64,000 bases of DNA. Origin: Trochalopteron elliotii (taxonomy: Eukaryota > Chordata > Aves > Passeriformes > Leiothrichidae). The translations under genes and the position numbers were made by a program. Where the stretch lies: assembly GCA_024734555.1 (NCBI GenBank), contig JANPWX010000480.1, positions 3,062,260 to 3,126,259 on the forward strand, in the 5' to 3' direction. Below are positions 50,601-64,000 of the stretch, piece after piece (the first letter of the stretch is position 1; each line of letters opens with the position of its first letter). Under the pieces are notes generated by a model that saw only the letters and a program-made list of their open reading frames with translations, was not told where the DNA came from and made no database searches.

Positions 50601-52045
50601 AGAATTGGGTTTATTTGATCGTAAATCAAAATGAGAACAAAGAATAGAGTAGGGAGGAAAATGCAGAAAGAGAGTCAGCAGGTTTTTTCTCATCCAGCTC
50701 TAGGACTGATAACAGCAGTGGCTGGGTACATTTTCTGTCTGCTGGCTGAATGCCTGAGCTATTTTGATTTAATACCAAGTAGAACATTTAACAACTCCAC
50801 AACACACAGGGCTAATTACAAGATTATCACCATCTCTTTCTCCTATCAGGGCATCCTTCTGCATTCCCACTGTAACATTCTGCATTACATTTGACAGGGA
50901 ATGGCTTTCACATTTTGTGAAAATGGATGCAGCTATGGAAAAAATCCAAAATGACTGCACTGCTACTAAATTAATCAATGTGAACAAAGACAAGAAGCAG
51001 TGGGGAGGACTGGACAGAACTTCTATTATTGTTCCTCATCCAGGGATGGATCATTATGACCCACCATTCAGACATAAAACTCTATAAATCTCAAGCTCAG
51101 TTTCTCTAAATCAGTGGAAATTTGCCACTGACATTAATGGGAGTAAGATCAAACTGCATACAGCAAGCACATTTGTCAGGACAAGTCGGCCATCTGAAAT
51201 CTCACTATAATTTAAGAGAATGAGCCAACTCATGATGAGACTATTTCCTAGTTAGACTCTGCACCTCTAGTGTCAAGGGAAGCTTTCTCAGTGATTTGTG
51301 TAAGCCCAAAGCTGGAATCTGAATAATTACATTGTCATGGGGAAGCTCACAGCTGGCCAACAATAGGCCAAATTTATCCCTTAGTTATATTTCAGCCACT
51401 ATACTTGATATAACCCAGTCACAAACTGCTTGCCAAAACTCCTTTGAAATGAACTGTGGTAAAGACTTACATTTTGTTGTTAGGAATAAACAAACAGATT
51501 TGCAATCCAATCATAGGAGAGTCAAGGTCATGGCTTTCAGTGGACATCTCCTAATCAGACTCCCCACATAAACATAACATCTAATGTTTGCTTATTATCC
51601 TAGCTAGCATTTTAATAGTCTTAAACCCGTTGACAGAGCAGTCTGAAAATAACCTCGGTGCTCTACGAGAGGCTGAAACTGTGAACGAATTTGCAGACTT
51701 AAAAGCTCTCATCACTTGGGGTTTGTGCTTGCTAAATTATTTGCCAGCTGCTCTGATAACCCCATGTTCAGCGTGTGTTACACGTCCCCCTCTGTGCCTG
51801 ACAAGAGAAGATATGCATTGGCTACAGCCACTACAGCAGATTTGGTCTGTTTGCTCAAGCTGTCACAGTTGTGCTCTTAGATGTGGTGGTTCTGGGTCCA
51901 AATCCAGAGAGCACAGGGAAGCTATGTTGCAGGAGCCCTCTTATTAGAAGGTAAAAATGAGTCAAAGCACAGACTTCTTGTTAAACACAGCATAAAAATG
52001 GTCCTGGTTGATTCCTCTTCATTCCTTAGTCATCTTAACTCCAAC

Positions 52046-52280
52046 CATTCACTGACTCTGGCTGCAGCAAGCTCCTGCTGCAGGTTTCCCTTGCCGCCTC
52101 TGACTGCTGGTTATTTTCTGCTAAACTCTGACTCAGGTATTAGTTTGCAGACTCTGACTGCAGGCTTTTACTAGGCCCAGACCATGACTGCAGGGATTAG
52201 TTTGCAGATTCTGACTGCAGGCTTTCACCTAGCAAGACTGTGGCTGCAGGTTCCAACAACGGGCTCTAACTGCAGAGCCA
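52046..52280. repeat. degenerate tandem repeat, 57-bp period
   Basis: TTAGTTTGCAGA with following TCTGACTGCAGGCTTT occurs at 52140 and again at 52197. Each 57-bp unit also contains a second GACTGCAGG-like half, and related CTGACT/CTGCAGG words continue on both sides. It lies in the last AFF2 intron. Confidence 0.8.
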
Positions 52281-52399
52281 GACTGACCTCACAGGAGTCA
52301 TTCTCTCTCCCCAGGATCCTGCCTCATGATTCTCTCCTTCATGCTCCTCAAGGTTCCTCCTCCAGGATGATCCTCCCCTTACCACCTAAGCCCCTCTTT

Positions 52400-52745
52400 C
52401 ACAGAATCACAGAATGTGTAGGTTGGAAGAGACCACCAAGATCATCAAGTCCAAACCCAGCCCTGACACCTCAACTAGATCATGGCACCGAGTGCCCCAT
52501 CCAGGCTTTTTTTAAACACATCCAGGGATGGTGACTCCACCACCTCCCCGGGCAGACCATTCCAGTACTTAATCACTCTTTCCATGAAAAACTTCTTCCT
52601 AATATCCAACCTATGACACAGCCTGAGACTGTGTCCTCTTGTCCTGTTAGTTGCTGCCTGGAGAAAGAGACCAACCCCCAGCTGTCTACAACCACCCTTC
52701 AGGAAGTTACAGACAGTGATAAGATCACCTCCGAGTCTCCTTTTC
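52400..52745 (-). mobile_element. CR1 LINE 3' fragment in AFF2 intron
   Basis: The plus strand starts at the reverse complement of a CR1 3' end (CACAGAATCACAGAATG), then GGTTGGAAGAGACC, and continues through the expected order to TCCTCTTGTCC and a 'gataagatcacct' block. The minus strand still reads part of the reverse transcriptase protein's C-terminus (NGLPGEVVESPSLDVFKKSL). That makes this the least diverged CR1 here. It is 5'-truncated at about 52745 and lies in the same strand sense as AFF2. Confidence 0.93.
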
Positions 52746-52871
52746 ACTGGTTATTACACCCTTGCATCGATTAATTAAGCTGTTATTTATCAGGGGTGAG
52801 GCCACCCGTATTTTCCCTTCTCCCACAAGTTAAAGCTGAAGGGGGGGCACAAAAAGCAGAGAGGGCAGCAC

Positions 52872-53086
52872 CTTTGTTCTCCTTGGCCAGCTTGTCAGCC
52901 ATGTCCCAGTGCTCGTAGCTGCGCAGGACGTTGTTGGTGATGTTGACGTGGCTGGCAGCCATGTGGTGGATGCGCTGGGGAATGGTGATGGTCCCCGCCG
53001 AGGACGAGCCGGCGCTGCCCGCGCCGCTCCCGGCTGAGCTGACGGGGGACGGGCTCAGGGACATGGGCGAGGGGGTTTCTGTGCTC
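52872..53086 (-). CDS. AFF2: AFF2 penultimate coding exon (C-terminal homology domain)
   Basis: The exon of 215 bases follows acceptor CCTGCAG. Its first base completes the Lys codon begun in the previous exon, and its last base starts the Glu codon completed at 47420. It encodes [17 protein letters not shown], a glycine/serine-rich linker, then [20 protein letters not shown] and [19 protein letters not shown], a diagnostic helix pair of the AF4/FMR2 C-terminal domain. The linker DNA is much richer in GC and CpG than the surroundings. The donor is AAAG|GTGCTG, which departs from consensus after GT. Reading through it would add 28 residues and stop at 52783. Confidence 0.95.
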
Positions 53087-53854
53087 CTGCAGGAGGGAGA
53101 GAAAAGAGAGTGAGCCCCCCTCGCACCCCACACTTCACTGCCATCCCAAATCTGCTTGAAATTTAAGTGAGACTTGAATGAGGTGCAGTCTTAAATTTCG
53201 AGCGCATTTGGGATGCAGTGGTACCTCCTGACTTTATGAGAAAGGACAGCGTAGAAACTGGGCACAACTGAAAATAAATACGGATTTAATTCTCCCTTTA
53301 AATGAACCTGTTATTTTTTTATTTTATTTTTTTAAATCTATCGTAACAATAGAGCAATCTTTCAGAGAAAGAAGCATCTCATAGCTGTAATGATTTTTTC
53401 TACCTGCTGCCAGGAGCTGCAATGGTAGTTAGAAAACACTCAATGTGCAATATTGGCTTATTATCAAGGTATTTTCTGGAAACCACAATGACAGTTTGCT
53501 CCAAAAACAGTCACCACAATAAGTAAAGAGCAAGTCTTAAAAGTACCCTGCAGAGCAGTATTAGGACCTGAGGGTACTGTAGGATTATGAATATCTCCAT
53601 AGGATTCTTTCAGGCTATGGAGATTTGTTCTAATTGCCTACAGTTCATCCACACAGCTCTGCACAGCGCAGTGTTTTAAGTTACCTACTTTGTGAGGCAC
53701 TAATGTTCTAATATAGATTTTTCCTTTAATTCTAACACCATCAATTAGGAATCACCTGCTGGCTGCAGGCAGTGCAGCGGTCAGCACAGCACGCTCTTGT
53801 TTAGAGCTGTGTAGTGCTGAATGCTCACAGAGCAGCTATTTGCTTTGAAAATTT

Positions 53855-54327
53855 ATAGGATCACGGAGCTGTTGAGGAAAATACCTTTAAGATCATCAAG
53901 TTGAACCATTAATCCAGAACTACCAAGTCCACCAGTTGCCCATGAACCCACAGGCCATGTCTACACTTTTAAATACCTCCAGAGAAGGCAACTCAACCAA
54001 GTCCCTGGGCAGCCTATTCCAGTGTTTGACAACCCTTTTGGTGAAGAAATGATTCCTAATCTCCAATCTAAACCTCCCCTGGTACAACTTGAAGCTATTT
54101 CCTCTTGTCCCATCACTTGTTACTTGGGGGAAGTAAGAAGAGCCACACTTTCAGCAGATCCACACTCCTGCCCAACTTGGTGTCATCCACAAACTGACTG
54201 AGGGTGCCTTTGATTCCTTTCAAGATCAAAGGGGCTCTGGATCATCAATAAAGATATGAAACAGTACCAAGCCCTGGGGAACACCACTGGTGACCAGCCC
54301 CAGCTGGATGTCATTTCATTCACCCAT
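53855..54327 (-). mobile_element. diverged CR1 LINE fragment
   Basis: The plus strand begins ATAGGATCACGGAG and carries CR1-type blocks: 'aagatcatcaagtt', 'ttcctaatctccaatctaaac', 'tttcctcttgtcc'. After about 54148 it jumps to a deeper CR1 region ('tggtgtcatccacaaactgactgag', 'ccctggggaacaccactgg'), implying an internal deletion. It is older than the copy at 52400 and lies in the same orientation. Confidence 0.85.
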
Positions 54328-56344
54328 TTGGAAGCACTTGCCTGAACAAAAGCATTCTATTTGCTGTGGAACACACTTGAGATGCATTGCCAAGACACTG
54401 CTGGCACTCTCTGCATGAAGCAAAGAGACCAAAACTCTCCAGACAGAGATGTTGCAACCTCTCCCTGGACATGCAGCTGGAGATGCCTCGTGCTGTGCAA
54501 CAGCATCAAGCTCAGTCACTGAGCCTGATCCCAAACCCAGGACAGTAGGGTTTGGCCTCTTGGCTTTAGAGGCCACTGCCAATGGCCCTGCCTGGGCACA
54601 GACCTGCTGATACCTTGGAGGTGCTGCAGGACAGACTGACACAGCCTTGGGCTGAAAGGTATTGATAGCAACAGCTTTTGCTGCAGATTTTCCAGCACTG
54701 CTCTCCCCTGCCCTGTGCTCAACAACAGGCTCCTGTGATACATTCTTTTTCCAGAGCTGGAGATCACATTGATTTGGCAGCTTGTAGCTTTTTACCCAGC
54801 CTATGGGTTAGAGTTTAAGCATGTCCTAATGCACAAATGCTTTATTTTAAAGTCTCAAAACATCCTGGTTACCTGACTTGCCACAGTGTCTTTATTGCAC
54901 AGAAGAGCTGAACTATACTAGATTAGGTCTGGGAGCAGTTAAAAATGATAAGTATCTGAGGAGACCAAGACTATTTTGTTAGAGCCACTTACAACCAGCT
55001 GACACACTTCTGCCAAATAAAGCACATTGTTCATTGGATTTACCCTGTTGTGCACAGCCATTATTACTGTGGTGAGTCTACTAAATCTCTGTATTTTGTG
55101 CTTTCTGTCGCTAGAGGTGGGAAACATTTCTGTAATGAAACCAGGGAAAATTTGTTTCATTGCCAGGATGGAACCTGGGCCAACTTTGTAGAGGTTCATA
55201 ACCCTTTCAAAGGAGTAGGCAGAAATTCCAGTGAGCCAAGCTGTGATTTTTGATGGATCTCAGATCCTGACTAGACTACACTCCATGGCAATGGATTAGC
55301 TTTGCTTTGTTTAAAAATAATACTTGAGATTACCCCACTGTCCCCTCATCCTGCACCAGGCTGCTGCTCCATCTCCAGTGATGCTATACACCGGGTGGGG
55401 TTTGGCCTATTTTTCTGTGGTGTGTGAATTCTTTTCCCCCCTGACACAAATTTGCAGGGGATTAAGAGAAAACTGTAGAGCAAGTAGCCCTGGGGAAGGC
55501 AGAGCACAAGCTGCCAATGGCAGCACCAGGCTGGTGGCAAACCTTGGAGCCACTGGGAGCCACCTGAGATAGAAGCAGCTCTGAGCCAGCTGGAGAGCTG
55601 TTTTCCTCTCAGACTCCACACAGAGAGGACACAAGACCTGAGTGTGGGCTGTGGTCTTTGTGTGTTGGGTCACAGGTGTCACAATAATGCTGTTATAACG
55701 AGGCCTTGTCACTCAGTTACTCTCAAATGTCAGGTGCTTCCTGCTCTGAATAAAAGAAAGAGATGGGCACTTTCAGAGCTTTCCCTCCTTATCTCCAAAG
55801 TTAGTGGGAAGAGATTGATCAGCTGGGTGTTATGTTAGAAGTGGTGCTGACCTGAAGGCTGGGTTTCTGCTGCCTACTTTGTGGCCAGACAAGGATTTTC
55901 TCCTCCAGTTAAAACCCACTTATTCTCAATCCTGGACACCTAATAGCTCCTTTAAATAGTGAGGGAGATGTCATCACCTGCAGAGCGCACACTTCATAGG
56001 GGTTTATTATAGGACAGGAATAAAAGGAATAACTTCTGCTCCATGAAATGTTTATGTACAAGTCCCTTCTCAAGGAACAAAAGAGATGTTATGCTCCAGT
56101 GGTCTATTTGATCACTAAAAATTCATGTTAACATTTATATATTTTATTACAATACAAGGTTTCACTGACACTCAAATGCCTGGAAAAATTGGCACATAAT
56201 GAATAATTTAATTTAGTAGTTGCTTTACCAGTGTTAAAATATCTTTTCAGTTTTTATTTGAAGTGACTTCTTATTTCATCACTTTAGTTTGTGTTACAAC
56301 CTATACTTTAATAGCTCTATACATACATACTCAAAATAACTTTC

Positions 56345-56388
56345 AGTATTTGGGGGTGTATATATGCATATCTATACCCCCAAATATT
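56345..56388. repeat. near-perfect hairpin in AFF2 intron
   Basis: TATTTGGGGGT at 56347-56357 pairs perfectly with ACCCCCAAATA at 56376-56386. Pairing continues inward through alternating TA sequence (one G-T pair, one mismatch at 56361/56372) to a four-base TGCA loop. About 20 of 22 positions pair. No known mobile element was recognised. Confidence 0.75.
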
Positions 56389-57410
56389 TTGAATTATTTG
56401 ATGCAATATTTCACTTTAAGCAAAATGCTGGAACTTTTGGTTTTGCACTGATTGAGAACAAAGTCTGTTTGAAAACTTCAGTTCTTGTGTGCTAAACTTC
56501 AACTCCTCCTTCTTTGTTTCCTTGGTGTGTCTAATAGTCATTTCTGTTCTAAACCACCCGAAAGAGACCATTAACAATAATAATTTTCACCTAGAATTTA
56601 GCCTACTCAAATAAAGATGGGAAAAAAAAGGTGAAGTCCTTCATCTTTTTTACTTGTATCTGGATGTGTGACCAGGACAAAGAAGCAGGAGAAATGTGTG
56701 TCAGCTGGCAACAGCCCTTGCAAGATAAAGGCAAGGATGCAGCAGCAATGCACCTTCACTGAACAGCAGATCATAACTGCATTACCCTGATTTCATATCT
56801 GAGGTGAGAGTGTTTTAACGTTAATATGAAGCCACTGATAATTGGCTGACTAAGTGCCTTCACATTTTCACCACTATTATACCTTCAGTTTTATTAAACA
56901 GCACTTACCATCTATCAATGAAATACTCATTGGTCTTTCATTGCTGAACGAATCATTGAAAAATCATTGCAATTAAGGTTAACTTTACTTTGGCTTCCTA
57001 AAGTGACATGGTACTTGCCAGCTAATTAACTGATATTTTTATGGCCTTCATTTGGCTTGAGACGTAAACTGTCAAAAAATTCAGCACAGACCCACCAGGT
57101 CTGATTTTAGACTTAAGGGGGCTTTGCATAGATGAAGGTGTGATTCTGCTCTCCCTTCCTACCCACACTGGATGGCTCACAGGGGGATCTGACTTAATCC
57201 AGTGGGAGCCCCTCACCCCCATGAGCCCAAGTATGATCAGTTCTGTAGCCCAGAAGAACAGTTTCTACATGATAGATGTTTGAAATATACCTGCAGCTCC
57301 CAAAACACCGATCCCATGACTTATCCTTTGCCTTTAGAGGCACAAAACCACTCCCCCTCCTCTTGGAACAACTTGTTCCCAGACAGAAATACTCAGCAGA
57401 AAATACTCAC

Positions 57411-57460
57411 TTTCCATTGCCGCCCCAAGGTGAGGGGGCCTGTGAGGCTTTTGAAGAGTT
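57411..57460 (-). CDS. AFF2: AFF2 coding exon, serine/proline linker
   Basis: A 50-base exon between acceptor TTACAG and donor GTGAGT. It encodes NSSKASQAPSPWGGNG plus two bases of a Lys codon. The SSK-SQAPSPW motif sits at the same place in AF4/FMR2 family proteins, linking the helical first half of the C-terminal homology domain to the SPSP-rich linker. It enters in phase 0 from the exon at 60727-60820 and leaves in phase 2, matching the next exon. It is too short to be found from open frames alone. It was identified from splice sites, phase and motif. Confidence 0.92.
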
Positions 57461-61181
<3,721 letters not shown>

Positions 61182-61253
61182 CATAAAACTGCTAATTTCT
61201 TGTCCCCTTCTGTGGCAGAAGAGCCTGTGAAATTCTTGAGTCTCATTGCATAC
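61182..61253 (-). CDS. AFF2: AFF2 coding exon (start of visible C-terminal homology domain)
   Basis: A 72-base exon after acceptor CTGACAAG, with its first base completing an Arg-type codon from an exon outside the window. It encodes YAMRLKNFTGSSATEGDKKL, then AVL and two bases of Cys. This aligns with the family segment in which a helix is followed by a short loop and a basic DKRL/DKKL turn. Phase (2) matches the exon at 60727-60820. The donor is consensus GTAAGT. Upstream exons, including the N-terminal region and the FRAXE-type CCG repeat, are not in this window. Confidence 0.92.
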
Positions 61254-64000
61254 CTTGTCAGAAGGTGAGAGATAAGAAATTGAGAGTTAAGATCTTATTT
61301 CCAAGAACAATCAGATATTCTTCTACAACTGAAACAGTTATTGGTCACAGTGTTGTGTAATGAAGAGATCAATGTAAAACTCAACAGAAAGCATCACTTA
61401 AAATCTGGAGGCCTTAAATAAATCACCAACCAATTTTTTGGGCCAACTACTGGGTGAGCTATTTTTGGGCATATTAATGATATTATATCCAGCCAACTAG
61501 GCTAAGTCCTGCAAATATTTGGGATGAGTATTAAACAGAAGCATAAGATCTTGGCCCTATATGTATTGAAGTGTAAAGTAATATATAATAAGGTTTTACA
61601 TATAATACTTTGGGCTTGAATAATATCTTCAAAATCCTTCTCATAAATGCTTCCTCAAAGCTTTTAATATGTTTTATACAGAAAATGATTTTACATGCAG
61701 GAAAGGTCGTGTTCACAGCTTTCTTCATTCTTGGGTTCACTAATTTATGAATCTTGTGTACTTGGTCTTCCCTCTCTATTTAATTGCTGCTGTCCAGCAT
61801 TTGGACGATCAAGGATTGAGTATTCTTATCTCCTCTTTTTTTTTTTTCCCTTTAACTGAGCACACTCCATTCTATGCATTAGTCTCTTGAAAATCAATTC
61901 ATCGCATAAAATCATTGTTCTGAGCCCTAATGCAATTTCACAGGTACTTGTGTTAGAATAAGTAATAGGGTTCAGCGTTGCATAAGAAAGTTTTAAGGTA
62001 TCCAGGCAGCCTTGATGAGTTCTCATTTACAAGGAGGTAATGGAGTGCAGGCAGCTGTGCTGCTCTCCCCTGCCTTGTTCCCACCACCCATCCCCAGCCT
62101 GCAGCTGCACCACCCCTCCTGGAGGGTTCCCTCCACGTCCTGTCCCACCTGCTCTTGGGTTTTCTGGCTCTGTAGTCAGATTGGATCAATGTGATCAAAC
62201 ACAAAGATCCATGTCTCTTTAGGATTTCAGCATTACCATTAACTTGAAAACACGTTTGACAGTCAGCTCTCTGATAGTCCCCATCTCTTTGATGCTCCAC
62301 TTGCTTTCACAAATGGGTGTCTGATGCAGATAGGGCAGACACAGCTAAGTGCAAAAGGGGGAAAACTGTGCTTCTGATGAAGGGAGGAGTAAAAGTGAGA
62401 AAAATCTCCTTCTATCTGTTATCTCACAGTAAAAACCTATGTTAATGTTAGCAACTACACTGAGAAAGTGTTGTGTGCACAGCCACATACTCTGCACATC
62501 CAGCACCCACCGCAGCCCATGAGAACTGTGTGTTTGTTCATGGAGCTTTACTGAGCCTCTACCAGCCTGCTGCTCTCTTGGCCAATCACCTTTTGTCCAT
62601 GTCTGACCCCTGACAGCAATTAAATGGACAAATCAGTCTCACTGGCTGCTACAAGATGCTGCATGCAACAGTTGGTGAATTAAACTCTGCTTCTGGTGGT
62701 GTGTGGTGGAATTAATTTCACCTGACTTTATTTATATATTAGAGATCTACTAAAACAAATTCTCCAGAGTCTTCCACAGCCAAAAGCAGTTCAGGTGCTG
62801 CTTCCATGCCAAGGTCTACCTGCCCCAGAGCCTGCAGCAGGACTGTGCCAGGAGCAGCAAGGCAGCAGGGCTGCTGATGCTGAGGAGTGCCCAGGACACA
62901 GCTGTGCCCTCGCCTGACTCCCTGCAGGTCCTGCCACTCCTGGAGCTGCCATTCCCCCATTTAAGTGGTTCACGTGTTGTGGGTGAACAAAGCTTTTTGG
63001 TCTGTGCACTCTGAACAGGCAGACTGCTGAGCTGAAGAGCAAAGATTTCAACTGGGCTGGGTGGTTTTCTTAAAAAAAATCAAAAAAATAAATGCAGGCT
63101 CCTATGAAGAAGCGCTCCCTTCTTTAAAGAATCTGTCTTTAAATACAATTTATTCTGCCATGCAGCTGCAGCTGTGTAGTTCAGGACATGCTGTCAGACT
63201 GCAGGAGGATTTGGGCACAGCAGAGCAGAGGCAGGTGGCTCCTTTTCTAAGTCCTCTGCTCTCCAGGGTTTAACATGGATCAAGTGTTGAGAGAACATAA
63301 TTTTTTTTTCTTGAGTGATTTCTTTAGATTTTCTTCTTCCCTTTATGAAGTGAAGAATGTAAAAACCATGTTTTTAAATATTTAACAGGCATATTATTTA
63401 CCTGAGAGTAAGAGCTTAAGATTTGATACATTTTATTATGCAAATACCTACTTATTCAAAATGTAAAACATGCATTATCTTGGCAGTCCCTAATAGCTAA
63501 TCTGGCATGTTAAAAAAAACACCACTGACATATTAAAAACCAAATATTTAGGGCTTGATTTGCCTCTTTTTCTTTCACTTGTGCAAACTGCCAGTAATTA
63601 CACTGACATTAGCAAGGATATTCCCAGCATACACTGGGGAAAGCAAAGGTGCATCACAGTGAAGAGGAAAAATCCTGTTGTTCTACTTACAGGTAAATTT
63701 AATCCTGCTTGATTTCACTTTGATAATTTGCTCAAGTAAAGCAAACTTAGTTACTCAGGAGACCATTATTTCTATGGAGCCAACACTATGAAACAGCTAT
63801 AAGGAGCAGTAGCAGGTTTTAGAATAATAATTCAGACATTTTATTAGTATGTAAAGACTCTCTCATCCTTATTCTAGCCTATGAGTCTACAAAACTGTAT
63901 TAAAATTAATTCAGCTGGTTAACATTCCTTTAACATTAAAAATACACTGCTTTCAAGACAATATATGCAGCAGCTTCCTCTCTGCCCATGATCTTACATC
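61254..64000 (-). other. AFF2: AFF2 intron, extends beyond window
   Basis: At least 2747 bp in which I could not find the preceding domain exon. A splice-donor-like CCT|GTAAGT on the minus strand near 63690 is preceded by a short open frame, but that frame does not match the family. Confidence 0.75.

Larger units (their letters stand above)
47421..52871 (-). other. AFF2: AFF2 last intron
   Basis: A 5451-bp intron with GT (52870-52871) and AG ends. It contains an LTR fragment near its 3' end, a 57-bp-period repeat and a CR1 fragment near its 5' end. No further exon is needed, because the phases of the flanking exons match. Confidence 0.85.
53087..57410 (-). other. AFF2: AFF2 intron
   Basis: A 4324-bp intron with standard GTGAGT donor and CTGCAG acceptor. 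It holds a CR1 fragment and a strong short hairpin, and no further exon was recognised. Confidence 0.85.

Noticed and set aside
63640..63720. Possible AFF2 exon before a CCT|GTAAGT donor on the minus strand
   Set aside because: The short open frame does not match the family sequence and no acceptor is evident at its other end.

Overview
This is a vertebrate nuclear window, almost certainly from a bird and probably a songbird. Truncated CR1 retrotransposon ends, several retroviral-type LTRs with no viral genes, long introns and sparse coding sequence all point that way. There is no prokaryotic architecture: no operons, ribosome binding sites or CRISPR array, and I saw no rRNA or tRNA gene.

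The only gene I can support as intact is on the minus strand in the right-hand part, from beyond 64000 down to about 38130. Five consecutive 3' exons can be read: 61182-61253, 60727-60820, 57411-57460, 52872-53086 and 47299-47420. All splice phases agree. Together they encode the C-terminal homology domain of an AF4/FMR2 family protein, the scaffold of super elongation complex-like complexes. The ending and the very long 3' UTR favour AFF2 (FMR2) over AFF3, but that is inference. After the stop codon a repeat-poor 3' UTR of about 9.2 kb runs to a poly(A) signal at 38148-38153.

The left part, 1-38130, is a gene desert downstream of AFF2. It holds LTR elements at 10225-10661, 20174-20729, 31528-32044 (with a primer binding site and an enhancer repeat), 36540-36775 (weak) and 37344-37796. 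It also holds CR1 fragments, a 297-bp direct duplication (15789-16085 and 18979-19277, about 97% identical), small tandem repeats, and a decayed protein-like stretch at 28257-29423 on the minus strand that I could not identify. The introns carry two CR1 copies, a 57-bp-period repeat, a near-perfect hairpin at 56345-56388, and an LTR fragment ending about 58 bp from the last AFF2 splice acceptor.

I did not find an undescribed biological system. The observations most worth checking are the decayed coding stretch, the local duplication, the two hairpins, and the transposon sequence beside the terminal exon.
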